From: Oscillibacter sp. CAG:241 | GTDB lineage: Bacteria; Bacillota; Clostridia; Oscillospirales; Oscillospiraceae | DNA length: 5,674 bases | Assembly (NCBI GenBank): GCA_000435975.1 | Contig: FR884136.1 | Location: 253 to 5,926 of the forward strand | Direction of reading: 5' to 3' | Shown: piece by piece, positions 1-5,674 of the stretch | Position numbering within the stretch: the first letter of the stretch is position 1 | How the letters are laid out: every line of letters starts with the position of its first letter | Position numbers and translations under genes: made by a program | The notes under the pieces: generated by a model | What the model saw: the letters and a program-made list of their open reading frames with translations, nothing else | The model's database searches: none | Told to the model about the DNA's origin: nothing

Positions 1-399
1 CAGCACCGTCTCCGCCTGGTCGGCGGCATGGTGGGCGGTGGCAATGCGCTGAGCGCCCAGGCTGTCCGCTGTGCGGCGGAAAAAGTCGTACCGGGCCATG
101 CGTCCGGCCTCCTCCAGGCCGACACCCCGCTGCCGGGCCAAGGCGGGCACGTCCGCCCGCTCCACCGTCAGGGGAACGTCCAGCTCCCGGCACAGCTGCC
201 GGACAAAGGCCACGTCCCGGCCTGCCGTGGGCCGCTGGCCGTGGTCCAGATGGGCCGCCGCCACGGAAAAATCCCGGGGCATGGTGGCCAGATAGTGCAG
301 CAGGCACACGGAGTCCCGCCCTCCGGACACGGCCACCAGCATGGTGCCGCCGGAGGGGGGCAGCATGCCCCACCGCTCCATAAACGGACGCAGGTCCAT
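1..399 (-). CDS. tilS: tRNA(Ile)-lysidine synthetase TilS, N-terminal part (runs off the window)
   Basis: TilS is a cytoplasmic N-type ATP pyrophosphatase. It joins lysine to C34 of the CAU-anticodon tRNA(Ile), making lysidine so that the tRNA reads AUA as isoleucine. Only the first 133 residues lie here; the gene continues past base 1. Visible motifs are the PP-loop SGGRDS (residues 25-30) for ATP binding, HLDHGQRP (50-57), the EEAGRMARY stretch (about 96-104) that matches the family's EExAR..RY region, and TAHHAADQAET (121-131). In the last motif the family usually has an acidic or amide residue (D, N or E) where A126 stands; the second Asp (D127) is kept. The ATG start shares one base with the dnaB stop codon and has an AGGAGG site 7 nt upstream, so translation is probably coupled to dnaB. 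Identification is firm. Whether the rest of the gene is intact cannot be seen. Confidence 0.93.
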   Translation of the reverse strand, partial: MDLRPFMERWGMLPPSGGTMLVAVSGGRDSVCLLHYLATMPRDFSVAAAHLDHGQRPTAGRDVAFVRQLCRELDVPLTVERADVPALARQRGVGLEEAGRMARYDFFRRTADSLGAQRIATAHHAADQAETVL

Positions 400-1751
400 T
401 ATCCTTCCTCCTGATAGCGGTTTTCCAGGGTGCCGAAGGAGGTGTATTCCGGCAGCCACCGCAGCTCCACCTTGCCGGTCTCGCCGTGGCGGTTTTTGGC
501 CACGATGCACTCGGCGATGTTGCGCTTTTCGGAATCGCTGTTGTAATAATCGTCCCGGTACAGGAACATAACGATGTCGGCGTCCTGCTCGATGGCGCCG
601 GATTCGCGGAGGTCCGACAGCATGGGCCGCTTGTCGTCCCGCTTTTCATTGGCACGGGACAGCTGGGACAGACACAGCACCGGCACCTGCAGCTCTTTAG
701 CCATGATCTTCAGCATACGGCTGATGTCCGACACCGCCTGCTGGCGGTTTTCGCCGCTGTAGCCCTTGCCCCCGGCGGAGGTCATCAGTTGCAGATAGTC
801 GATGACCACCAGGCCCAGATCGTCCAGACGGCGGCACTTGGCGTTCATATCCGCCACCGTCAGCAGGGGGTTGTCGTCGATGCGGATGTCCAGCCGGCTG
901 AGGGTAGACGCGCCCTCGGCAATGCGGACCCAGTCGCTCTCCCGCAGGTTACCGGTAACCAGACGGGTATTGTCGATGAGGCCCTCCCCGGCCAGGAGCC
1001 GGGTCACCAGCTGCTCCCGGGACATTTCCAGAGAGAACACGGCCACAGTCTTCTGGGATGCCTTGGCGGCGTTCACCGCCACATTCAGCGCCATACTGGT
1101 TTTGCCCATACCGGGACGGGCAGCCAGCAGCAGTAGGTCCGACTTATTCAGGCCGTTGATCTTCCGGTCCACGTCGGAAAAGCCGGTGGTCAGCCCCGGC
1201 ATAGTCTCTCCGCCGGCGGCGGTAAGCTCTCCCAGCCGCTCCAGGACGGATTGCAGCACCACGCTGATGGGCACCATGTTCTGGGCGCTGCGGCCCCGGC
1301 GGATGGCATAGATCTTCTGCTCCGCCGCCTCCAGAACCTTGGACGCCTCCCCGGCGCCCTCCTGGACCATGGCGGTGATGTCCGACGCGGCGGCGGCCAC
1401 CGCCCGCAGCAGGGCCTTTTCCCGGACGATCCGGACATATTCCATGACGTTGGCGCTGGTGGGGGTCACCTCCATCAGCTGGACCAGATAGCTCCGGGTG
1501 TCGTCGGTGGACAGGCCCGCCCGCTCCATCTCTCCCGCCACGGTAACGCCGTCGATGGGCTTGGAGTAGACGAACATGGAATAGATGGTCTCGAAGATCT
1601 CCCGATTCCGGCGCAGATAGAAGTCCTCCGGCTGGAGCTTATCCATCACGTCCTTCACGCAGTCGGCGTCGATGAGCATAGAGCCCAGCACCGCCTGCTC
1701 CGCCTCCGGAGAGTGGGGCATCTGGCGAATCAGCAATTCATCCGTGGGCAT
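399..1751 (-). CDS. dnaB: Replicative DNA helicase DnaB (called DnaC in Bacillus)
   Basis: This is the hexameric 5'-3' helicase that unwinds DNA at the replication fork and works with primase (DnaG). At 450 residues it has normal family length. The N-terminal helical domain (about 8-110) opens with PHSPEAEQAVLGSML, the usual DnaB beginning. A linker region follows (about 150-190), then the RecA-like ATPase domain (about 195-445). Visible motifs are Walker A ARPGMGKTS (211-219, K217), SLEMS with the likely catalytic E242, Walker B LVVIDYLQLM (D318, Q321), SQLSR (362-366), the LRESGAIEQDADIV motif, the likely arginine finger R399 in FLYRDDYY, and the AKNRHGETG motif (K419, R421). No intein or insertion interrupts it. 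An AAGGAG site lies 9 nt before the ATG. It follows rplI by 41 bp with no terminator or clear promoter between them, so it is probably in the gdpP operon. Confidence 0.98.
   Translation of the reverse strand: MPTDELLIRQMPHSPEAEQAVLGSMLIDADCVKDVMDKLQPEDFYLRRNREIFETIYSMFVYSKPIDGVTVAGEMERAGLSTDDTRSYLVQLMEVTPTSANVMEYVRIVREKALLRAVAAAASDITAMVQEGAGEASKVLEAAEQKIYAIRRGRSAQNMVPISVVLQSVLERLGELTAAGGETMPGLTTGFSDVDRKINGLNKSDLLLLAARPGMGKTSMALNVAVNAAKASQKTVAVFSLEMSREQLVTRLLAGEGLIDNTRLVTGNLRESDWVRIAEGASTLSRLDIRIDDNPLLTVADMNAKCRRLDDLGLVVIDYLQLMTSAGGKGYSGENRQQAVSDISRMLKIMAKELQVPVLCLSQLSRANEKRDDKRPMLSDLRESGAIEQDADIVMFLYRDDYYNSDSEKRNIAECIVAKNRHGETGKVELRWLPEYTSFGTLENRYQEEG
400..412 (-). promoter_or_regulatory. Ribosome binding site of tilS, inside the dnaB 3' end
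   Basis: AGGAGG at 412-407 lies 7 nt before the tilS ATG (399-397). The same bases encode the last dnaB residues (QEEG) and its stop. Stop and start overlap as TAATG. This arrangement fixes the tilS start and implies translational coupling (inference). Confidence 0.85.
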
Positions 1752-1792
1752 GAGAATCCGCTCCTTTCCATAAGCTGTAAGGGTTTTTTGCT

Positions 1793-2242
1793 TTACTTGG
1801 CCTCGCAGACCAGAACGTTCACCAGGCCGCTGATCTCATAGCCCAGCTTGGCCTTGACCTGGTAGCCGCCGAAGGACTTGATGGCGTCGGGCAGCACCAG
1901 CTTCTTGCTGTCCAGCTCCAGGCCGAACTGCTCCTTCAGCGCGGCGGAGATCTCCTTGGTGGTGACGGAGCCGAACAGCTTGCCGCCCTCGCCGCCCTTG
2001 CAGGGGATCTTCACCTGAATGCCCTTGAGCTGTTCGGCAATAGCCTGAGCCGCGGCCTTTGCCTCGGCATCGGCCTTGGCCTTGGCCTTTTCCTGCAGGC
2101 GCATGGTGTTCATGGCGTCGGCGGTGGCGGGAATGGCGTCGCCCTTGGGCAGCAGGAAGTTGCGGGCATAGCCCTCGGCCACCTCGATCATCTGGCCCTT
2201 CTTGCCCTTGCCGCGGATATCCTTCTGTAAGATCACTTTCAT
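1793..2242 (-). CDS. rplI: 50S ribosomal protein L9
   Basis: L9 binds 23S rRNA near the base of the L1 stalk and helps keep the reading frame. The protein has 149 residues, the usual size. The N-terminal rRNA-binding domain (about 1-50) carries the L9 signature, with the Gly/Lys-rich loop GKGKKGQ followed by VAEGYARNFLLPKG. A long Ala/Lys/Glu-rich connecting helix (about 42-78) follows. The C-terminal domain (about 80-149) contains KLFGSVTTKEI, typical of L9. The ATG is preceded by AGGAGG with 8-nt spacing. It begins 24 bp after the gdpP stop, which leaves no room for its own promoter, so expression probably depends on the promoter upstream of gdpP. Confidence 0.98.
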   Translation of the reverse strand: MKVILQKDIRGKGKKGQMIEVAEGYARNFLLPKGDAIPATADAMNTMRLQEKAKAKADAEAKAAAQAIAEQLKGIQVKIPCKGGEGGKLFGSVTTKEISAALKEQFGLELDSKKLVLPDAIKSFGGYQVKAKLGYEISGLVNVLVCEAK

Positions 2243-2266
2243 GATTGGTTCCTCCTATTTGCTATA

Positions 2267-4246
2267 TTACTTTTCAAAATACTCGTCAATGGCCCGCAGG
2301 AGAGCCGTGCGGGCAACGGCAATGTTCGGAGTGTTCAGCTGGCCCCCTGCGGTAGTGGAATTGCCGCCGCCGCCCAGAGCCTCCACAATGACCTGCACGT
2401 TGACCTCGCCCAGAGAGCGGGCGGAAATGTACACCCCCTGGTCCTTGGGATACAGGACAAAGGAGGCCCGGATACCCTTGAGGGTCAGCAGCTCGTCGGC
2501 GGCCTTGGCGGCCGTCACCCGGTCGCAGGTGGTGTCCAGGGCCGCAATGGCCAGATCCCCGCGGTACAGCTGGGCCTGCCGGATAATGTCGTACCGGGCG
2601 ATCATGGATTTCAGGTCCCCCTGGAACATCCGCTGCACGTCGGAGGTATCGGCCCCGGCCCGGCGCAGATAGGCCGCCGCCTCAAAGGTGCGGCCGCCGG
2701 TGCGGTTGGTGAAATTCTTGGTATCCAGCACGATACCGGCCAGCAGGGCCTCCGCCTCGCACTTGAGGATGTCCCCGGGCTCCACCAGGTATTGCAGCAG
2801 CTCCGTCACCAGCTCCGAGGCGGAGGAGGCATAGGGCTCGTGATAATTCAGAGCCATTTTTTCGATATAGCTGCTGCCCCGGCGGTGGTGGTCGATGACC
2901 GCCACCCGGTTGCAGGTCTCCAGCAGCTGCTCGGACTCCACGCTGCCGGGGCGGTTGGTGTCCACCACCACCAGCAGGGTGCCGGGCTGGACCTTCAGAA
3001 AGGCCTCGCTGCCGGTGATAAAGGCCCCGTGATACTCCGGCTGGCCCGCCAGCTTGCGCAGCATAGGGTGAACGGCATTGTTTTCCGTGTCAATGACGAT
3101 CTGGCACTTTCTGCCCCGCTTGCGGGCAATGCAGCACACGCCCGCCGCCGCGCCCAGGGAATCCATATCCGCATAGCTGTGGCCCATGACGTACACCTGA
3201 CGGGCGTCGTCCATCAGCTCGCCCAGGGCGTTGGCCATGACCCGGGATTTCACCTTGGTGCGTTTTTCCGTGGTCTTGGCCCGGCCGCCGTAAAACTGGA
3301 AGTTCATCCGGTCCTTTACCACCGCCTGGTCGCCGCCGCGGCTCAGGGCCATCTCCAGGGCCATAGACGCATTTTTGAACAGGGCGTCGAAGCTGTCGGC
3401 ATCCCGGCCCACGCCGATGGACAGAGTGGCCGCCACGCCGCCTGCCGCCACCTCCCGGACGGTATCCAGCACGGCGAACCGGTGCTGGGCATAGTCGGAA
3501 TAGCTGCGCTCCTCGAATACGAACAGATACCGGTCCCGGTCATAGTGGAGCATCAGGCCGTCGGCTCCGGCGGACCACTGGTCCAGCTTTTCCTCCAGCT
3601 GAGCCAGCACGGCGGAGCGCTTGCTCTCGGGGCAAGCCTTCATCAGATCCTCATAATTGTCCACCATCAGGATGGCCACCACAGGCCGGGTCATCTGCAG
3701 GGTCTGGCGCAGCTGCTCGGAATCGGTAACGTCCATCCAATAGGTCGTGGCCATAGTGGAGGGGGTGTCCGGAGTGGGGCGGGTCAGGCCGCCGTACACC
3801 CGATAGATCCGGTGGTTCCACACCACGTTCTCCGGGCACTCGTTTTTTCCCTCCAGCAGCCAACGGACGGAAAACGATGGAACCACGGCGTTGAGATGGG
3901 CGTCGAACACGCCCTCCTTCTGCTCCGTCAGCTCCAGAAAGCCGTCGTTGCACCACACCACGGCCTGGGTGTCCGCATCGAACACCATCATAGGCAGCGG
4001 GGCAAACAGCATGTTGCTGGACCGGGCGGAATCCATGCCGCCGGTGAAGCGGTCCATATACTGGCGCATACTCTGCTGCACGGAGCGGCTGCGCCGCCGG
4101 GCGATGATCAGCAGCAGCACCGCCGCTGCCCCCTCGCCGATGGCCAGGCGCACATCAAAGGGGATAGCCGCCAGGGCAAACAGCACCAGGCAGATAAAAT
4201 ACAGGGTGACATTGGTACGCAGGACGTTGGTGAGCTTTTTGTTCAA
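2267..4246 (-). CDS. gdpP: Cyclic-di-AMP phosphodiesterase GdpP (YybT family)
   Basis: GdpP is a membrane-bound enzyme that cleaves cyclic di-AMP to pApA, lowering a messenger that controls potassium and osmolyte uptake and cell-wall stress. The protein has 659 residues, typical of the family. In order: two transmembrane helices (about 11-30 and 32-50), a PAS-like domain (about 76-155), a degenerate GGDEF domain (about 188-310, with DRDRY at 236-240 where GGDEF would be), a DHH domain and a DHHA1 domain. Likely metal ligands are all present: H356, D360 and D362 in GHSYADMDSLGA, D429 in VVVDTNRPG, the DHH triad 452-454, and D508 in GIVLDTKNF. The DHHA1 glycine motif reads GGGGNSTTAGG (625-635), with N629 where most relatives have His. 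The start is TTG, supported by a GGGAGGG site 7 nt upstream; no better in-frame start was seen. It is the first gene of the gdpP-rplI-dnaB-tilS operon. Confidence 0.96.
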   Translation of the reverse strand: MNKKLTNVLRTNVTLYFICLVLFALAAIPFDVRLAIGEGAAAVLLLIIARRRSRSVQQSMRQYMDRFTGGMDSARSSNMLFAPLPMMVFDADTQAVVWCNDGFLELTEQKEGVFDAHLNAVVPSFSVRWLLEGKNECPENVVWNHRIYRVYGGLTRPTPDTPSTMATTYWMDVTDSEQLRQTLQMTRPVVAILMVDNYEDLMKACPESKRSAVLAQLEEKLDQWSAGADGLMLHYDRDRYLFVFEERSYSDYAQHRFAVLDTVREVAAGGVAATLSIGVGRDADSFDALFKNASMALEMALSRGGDQAVVKDRMNFQFYGGRAKTTEKRTKVKSRVMANALGELMDDARQVYVMGHSYADMDSLGAAAGVCCIARKRGRKCQIVIDTENNAVHPMLRKLAGQPEYHGAFITGSEAFLKVQPGTLLVVVDTNRPGSVESEQLLETCNRVAVIDHHRRGSSYIEKMALNYHEPYASSASELVTELLQYLVEPGDILKCEAEALLAGIVLDTKNFTNRTGGRTFEAAAYLRRAGADTSDVQRMFQGDLKSMIARYDIIRQAQLYRGDLAIAALDTTCDRVTAAKAADELLTLKGIRASFVLYPKDQGVYISARSLGEVNVQVIVEALGGGGNSTTAGGQLNTPNIAVARTALLRAIDEYFEK

Positions 4247-4253
4247 GGGTGTT

Positions 4254-4260
4254 CCCTCCC
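4254..4260 (-). promoter_or_regulatory. Ribosome binding site that fixes the TTG start of gdpP
   Basis: GGGAGGG at 4260-4254 lies 7 nt before TTG (4246-4244). An ATG at about 4267 is out of frame and has no such site, so the TTG is the better start. A TTG start may lower GdpP output relative to an ATG (inference). Confidence 0.8.
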
Positions 4261-4294
4261 TCAGGCATACAGGCCCATTTTACATTGATTCCTC

Positions 4295-4323
4295 ATTATA
4301 CCATAGAATCTCCCGGTCCACAA
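4295..4323 (-). promoter_or_regulatory. Extended -10 promoter for the gdpP-rplI-dnaB-tilS operon
   Basis: The consensus -10 hexamer TATAAT is at 4300-4295, preceded by TGG, which gives an extended -10 (TGnTATAAT). Exactly 17 bp upstream is TTGTGG (4323-4318), a partial -35 keeping the TTG. Transcription should start near 4288, leaving a leader of about 42 nt before the TTG codon. The 96-bp gap between nagA and gdpP holds this promoter and the ribosome binding site, and no terminator-like hairpin with a T run, so read-through from nagA may add to expression. This looks like a housekeeping sigma-A promoter. Confidence 0.8.
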
Positions 4324-4342
4324 TGGATTTTCGGGGGAATTT

Positions 4343-5528
4343 TCACCGGCTGGGTGCAAAAGGGCCGACACTTTGTTCCAGGCGTTTTCCGCCCAGGTAC
4401 ACAGCCTCGGGCTCCAGCTCACCGCCGCAGATCACAAAATCCGCCGCTCGCCCGTCGGCTATGGCGCCGGTTTCGCTTTCCCGGCCGATCACCCGGGCAG
4501 GCAGAGCCGTGGCCGCCCAGACGGCCTGCTCCCGAGGAATGGCGAAGGATACGGCCCGGCGCATGCACTGATACAGGTCGGCGGCGCTGCGGGCAATGTG
4601 GCCGATACAGGTCGGCGGCGCTTCCGGCAATGGCGCCGCCGGTCAGCCGGGCCACCCCGCCGGACAGAAGGATCTCCTGGCCGCCCAGGGAGTAGGACCC
4701 GTCGGCCATACCGCAGCAGCGCAGGGCGTCAGAGATGAGGCAGATGCGCCCCGGGAACAGTCGAAAAGCCATCCGCACAGCGCTGGGATGGACGTGGATA
4801 CCGTCGCAGATCAGCTCCGCCGTGACGTTCTCCCGCTCCGATGCGGCCCCAATGGGGCCGGGATGGCGGTGGTGAATGCCGGACATGGCGTTGAACAGGT
4901 GGGTCAGATGGGTGGCTCCCGCATCAAACACGGCGGCAGCCTGGTCGTATCCGGCGGCGGTGTGGGCCACGGACACCCGGCATTTTTCCGACGCACGGCG
5001 GGTAAACTCCACCGCCCCCGGCAGCTCCGGGGCCACGTCCACAATGCGCAGCAGTCCCTCCGCCGCGTCATACAGCCGCAAAAACCTGTCCCAGTCCGGA
5101 AGACGCAGATATGCCGGATTCTGGGAGCCTCGTTTCTCCCGGGAGAGAAACGGCCCCTCCATCTGAATGCCCATCAGTCGGGCCCCGTCCGCAAGGCCCT
5201 CCCGGCGCAGCCGCGCCGCAGCGTGAAAGGCCTTATCCAGTGCGTCATAGGGCAGGGTCATGGAGGCCGGAGCGAAGGAGGTGACGCCCCGCCGGGCCAG
5301 ATACCGGGCCATACGCACCAGGCCCGCATAGTCCCCGTCGGAGAAGTCCGCACCGGCGCAGCCGTGAACGTGGATATCCACCAGCCCCGGGATCACCAGC
5401 GCCCCGTCCAGATCCTCCGCCGGGCCCGGGACATCCTCCAGCACATGGGCAAACCGCCCGTTTTCCACAGAGAAGCCTCCCCGGACGAACCGTCCGTCCG
5501 CAAAAATCCAACCGTTTTCGTACCGCAT
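4343..5528 (-). pseudogene. nagA: N-acetylglucosamine-6-phosphate deacetylase, frameshifted by an internal 34-bp duplication
   Basis: NagA is a cytoplasmic metal-dependent amidohydrolase that turns GlcNAc-6-phosphate into glucosamine-6-phosphate and acetate, feeding amino-sugar catabolism and cell-wall recycling. The chosen ATG (5528) has GGGAGG 8 nt upstream. Motifs up to the break are complete: PGLVDIHVHG (H53, H55), QMEGPFLS (E124), KRGSQNPAY, AHT (H189), THLTHLFNAM (H207, H210), HHRHPG, CDGIHVHP (H245) and catalytic ISDAL (D267). After GGAIAGSAADLY (about residue 308) an imperfect 34-bp repeat adds one base to the frame. Reading on gives a basic, unrelated tail of 61 residues ending at 4419, a 369-residue product. 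The true C-terminus (QCMRRAVSFAI, GAIADGRAADFVI) is in the next frame and stops at 4343. Deleting one repeat copy restores 383 residues, the normal length. The lost part completes the barrel and the small beta domain, so activity is doubtful. An assembly error is also possible. Confidence 0.88.
4570..4637 (-). repeat. Imperfect 34-bp tandem duplication inside nagA
   Basis: Two adjacent 34-bp copies lie at 4570-4603 and 4604-4637. They match at 30 of 34 bases: the first 19 bases on the plus strand are identical, and all four differences fall in the remaining 15. In its own frame each copy encodes a similar peptide: GAIAGSAADLY for the copy nearer the nagA start, which fits the conserved AGS of the family, and GHIARSAADLY for the other. 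Because 34 is not a multiple of three, the extra copy shifts the frame. Confidence 0.95.
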
Positions 5529-5534
5529 ATCACG

Positions 5535-5542
5535 CACCTCCC
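5535..5542 (-). promoter_or_regulatory. Ribosome binding site that fixes the nagA start
   Basis: GGGAGGTG at 5542-5535 places GGAGG 8 nt before the ATG at 5528. A second in-frame ATG at 5564 would add 12 residues (MRAAAGPREVRD) but has no ribosome binding site and would encode a GC-rich leader unlike NagA N-termini, so 5528 is preferred. Confidence 0.82.
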
Positions 5543-5560
5543 GCGGGCCGGCCGCGGCCC
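5541..5560 (-). promoter_or_regulatory. GC-only hairpin in the nagA leader, touching the ribosome binding site
   Basis: Two mutually exclusive stems can form. GGGCCG pairs with CGGCCC around a CGGC loop (5560-5545). Alternatively CCGCGG pairs with CCGCGG around a CCGGC loop (5557-5541), which takes up the first two G bases of the GGGAGG site. There is no T run after it, so it is not an intrinsic terminator. A role in limiting nagA translation is inference; it may simply reflect high GC content. Confidence 0.4.
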
Positions 5561-5566
5561 TCATTT

Positions 5567-5601
5567 TTCATAGCATACACCATCTCCCGGTCGGAATGCA
5601 A
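5567..5601 (-). promoter_or_regulatory. Possible nagA promoter
   Basis: Two overlapping readings are possible. One is an extended -10, TGC followed by TATGAA (5572-5567, 4 of 6 consensus), lined up like the gdpP promoter but with no good -35. The other is TATGCT (5577-5572, 4 of 6) with TTGCAT (5601-5596, 3 of 6) 18 bp upstream. Either would start transcription near 5560-5565 and give a leader of 32-37 nt. Both are weak matches. Transcription from a gene beyond the window is equally possible. Confidence 0.35.
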
Positions 5602-5642
5602 CCGTCTTTCCGGCCGCAGATCCCGCAATCGGAATTATGTAG

Positions 5643-5653
5643 GTTTGTCAAAC
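5643..5653. promoter_or_regulatory. Short palindrome upstream of nagA, operator-like
   Basis: GTTTG-T-CAAAC is a perfect 5-bp inverted repeat around one base. After one mismatched pair, two further pairs (TA/TA) match outside it. It lies about 65 bp upstream of the possible nagA -10, in an AT-rich patch of otherwise GC-rich sequence. On the minus strand it contains a consensus TTGACA (5651-5646), but no -10 sits at a suitable distance. It could be a repressor site for nagA or belong to an upstream gene. The remaining bases up to 5674 show no coding signal that I can support. Confidence 0.25.
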
Positions 5654-5674
5654 ATATTGGACAGAGAACTCCGC

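Noticed and set aside
1752..1792. A promoter or terminator between rplI and dnaB
   Set aside because: On the minus strand the gap has an A run near its beginning but no hairpin, and it lacks a recognisable -10/-35 pair; only the dnaB ribosome binding site is supported.
2792..4288. A 498-codon open frame on the plus strand opposite gdpP, and similar long plus-strand frames opposite dnaB and nagA
   Set aside because: They are rich in His, Gly and Gln, as expected from the complement of GC-rich codons. They match no protein pattern I know and lie wholly over well-identified genes.
4247..4342. An intrinsic terminator between nagA and gdpP
   Set aside because: No stem followed by a T run is present on the minus strand; only a short ATTTTC direct repeat (4327-4332 and 4339-4344) was found.
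4343..4630. A separate small gene starting at TTG 4630
   Set aside because: Its sequence is the true C-terminus of NagA (AADLYQCMRRAVSFAI through GAIADGRAADFVI). The TTG has no ribosome binding site. It is the downstream part of the frameshifted gene.
4560..4640. Programmed ribosomal frameshifting to express full NagA
   Set aside because: A +1 shift would be needed, and no slippery sequence, rare-codon pause or stop-codon arrangement typical of such sites is visible. A tandem duplication explains the break.
5623..5651. A promoter built on the consensus TTGACA at 5651-5646
   Set aside because: The hexamer 17 bp downstream is TTGCGG, and shifting by a base either way does not give a -10.

Overview
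The window suggests a GC-rich member of the Bacillota, most likely a gut-type clostridium of the Oscillospiraceae/Ruminococcaceae kind. This rests on three things: the gene order gdpP-rplI-dnaB, which matches the yybT-rplI-dnaC block of Bacillus subtilis; the AGGAGG-type ribosome binding sites; and the strong G/C bias at third codon positions. The taxonomic placement is inference. All real genes are on the minus strand, so transcription runs from the high to the low coordinates.

Reading in that direction, the window opens with a leader region (about 5529-5674) that holds weak promoter-like elements and a very GC-rich hairpin beside a ribosome binding site. Next comes nagA, N-acetylglucosamine-6-phosphate deacetylase (5528-4343). 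It carries every expected catalytic motif but is broken late by an imperfect 34-bp tandem duplication (4570-4637). The duplication shifts the last quarter of the gene out of frame. Removing either copy gives a normal 383-residue protein.

A strong extended -10 promoter (4295-4323) in the 96-bp gap then starts a compact operon. Its genes are gdpP (cyclic-di-AMP phosphodiesterase, TTG start, full length), rplI (ribosomal protein L9), dnaB (replicative helicase) and tilS (tRNA(Ile)-lysidine synthetase), which runs off the left edge. Gaps are 24 and 41 bp, and dnaB and tilS overlap by one base as TAATG. No intrinsic terminator is visible anywhere in the window.

The operon joins second-messenger turnover with translation and replication functions, as is usual in Bacillota. 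NagA feeds GlcNAc-6-phosphate into glucosamine-6-phosphate and so into cell-wall precursors or glycolysis. I see no mobile element, CRISPR array, RNA gene or clearly new system. The most noteworthy observations are the duplication that breaks nagA, an 11-base word shared by the promoter regions of nagA and gdpP, and an Asn in place of the usual His in the GGGGH motif of GdpP.
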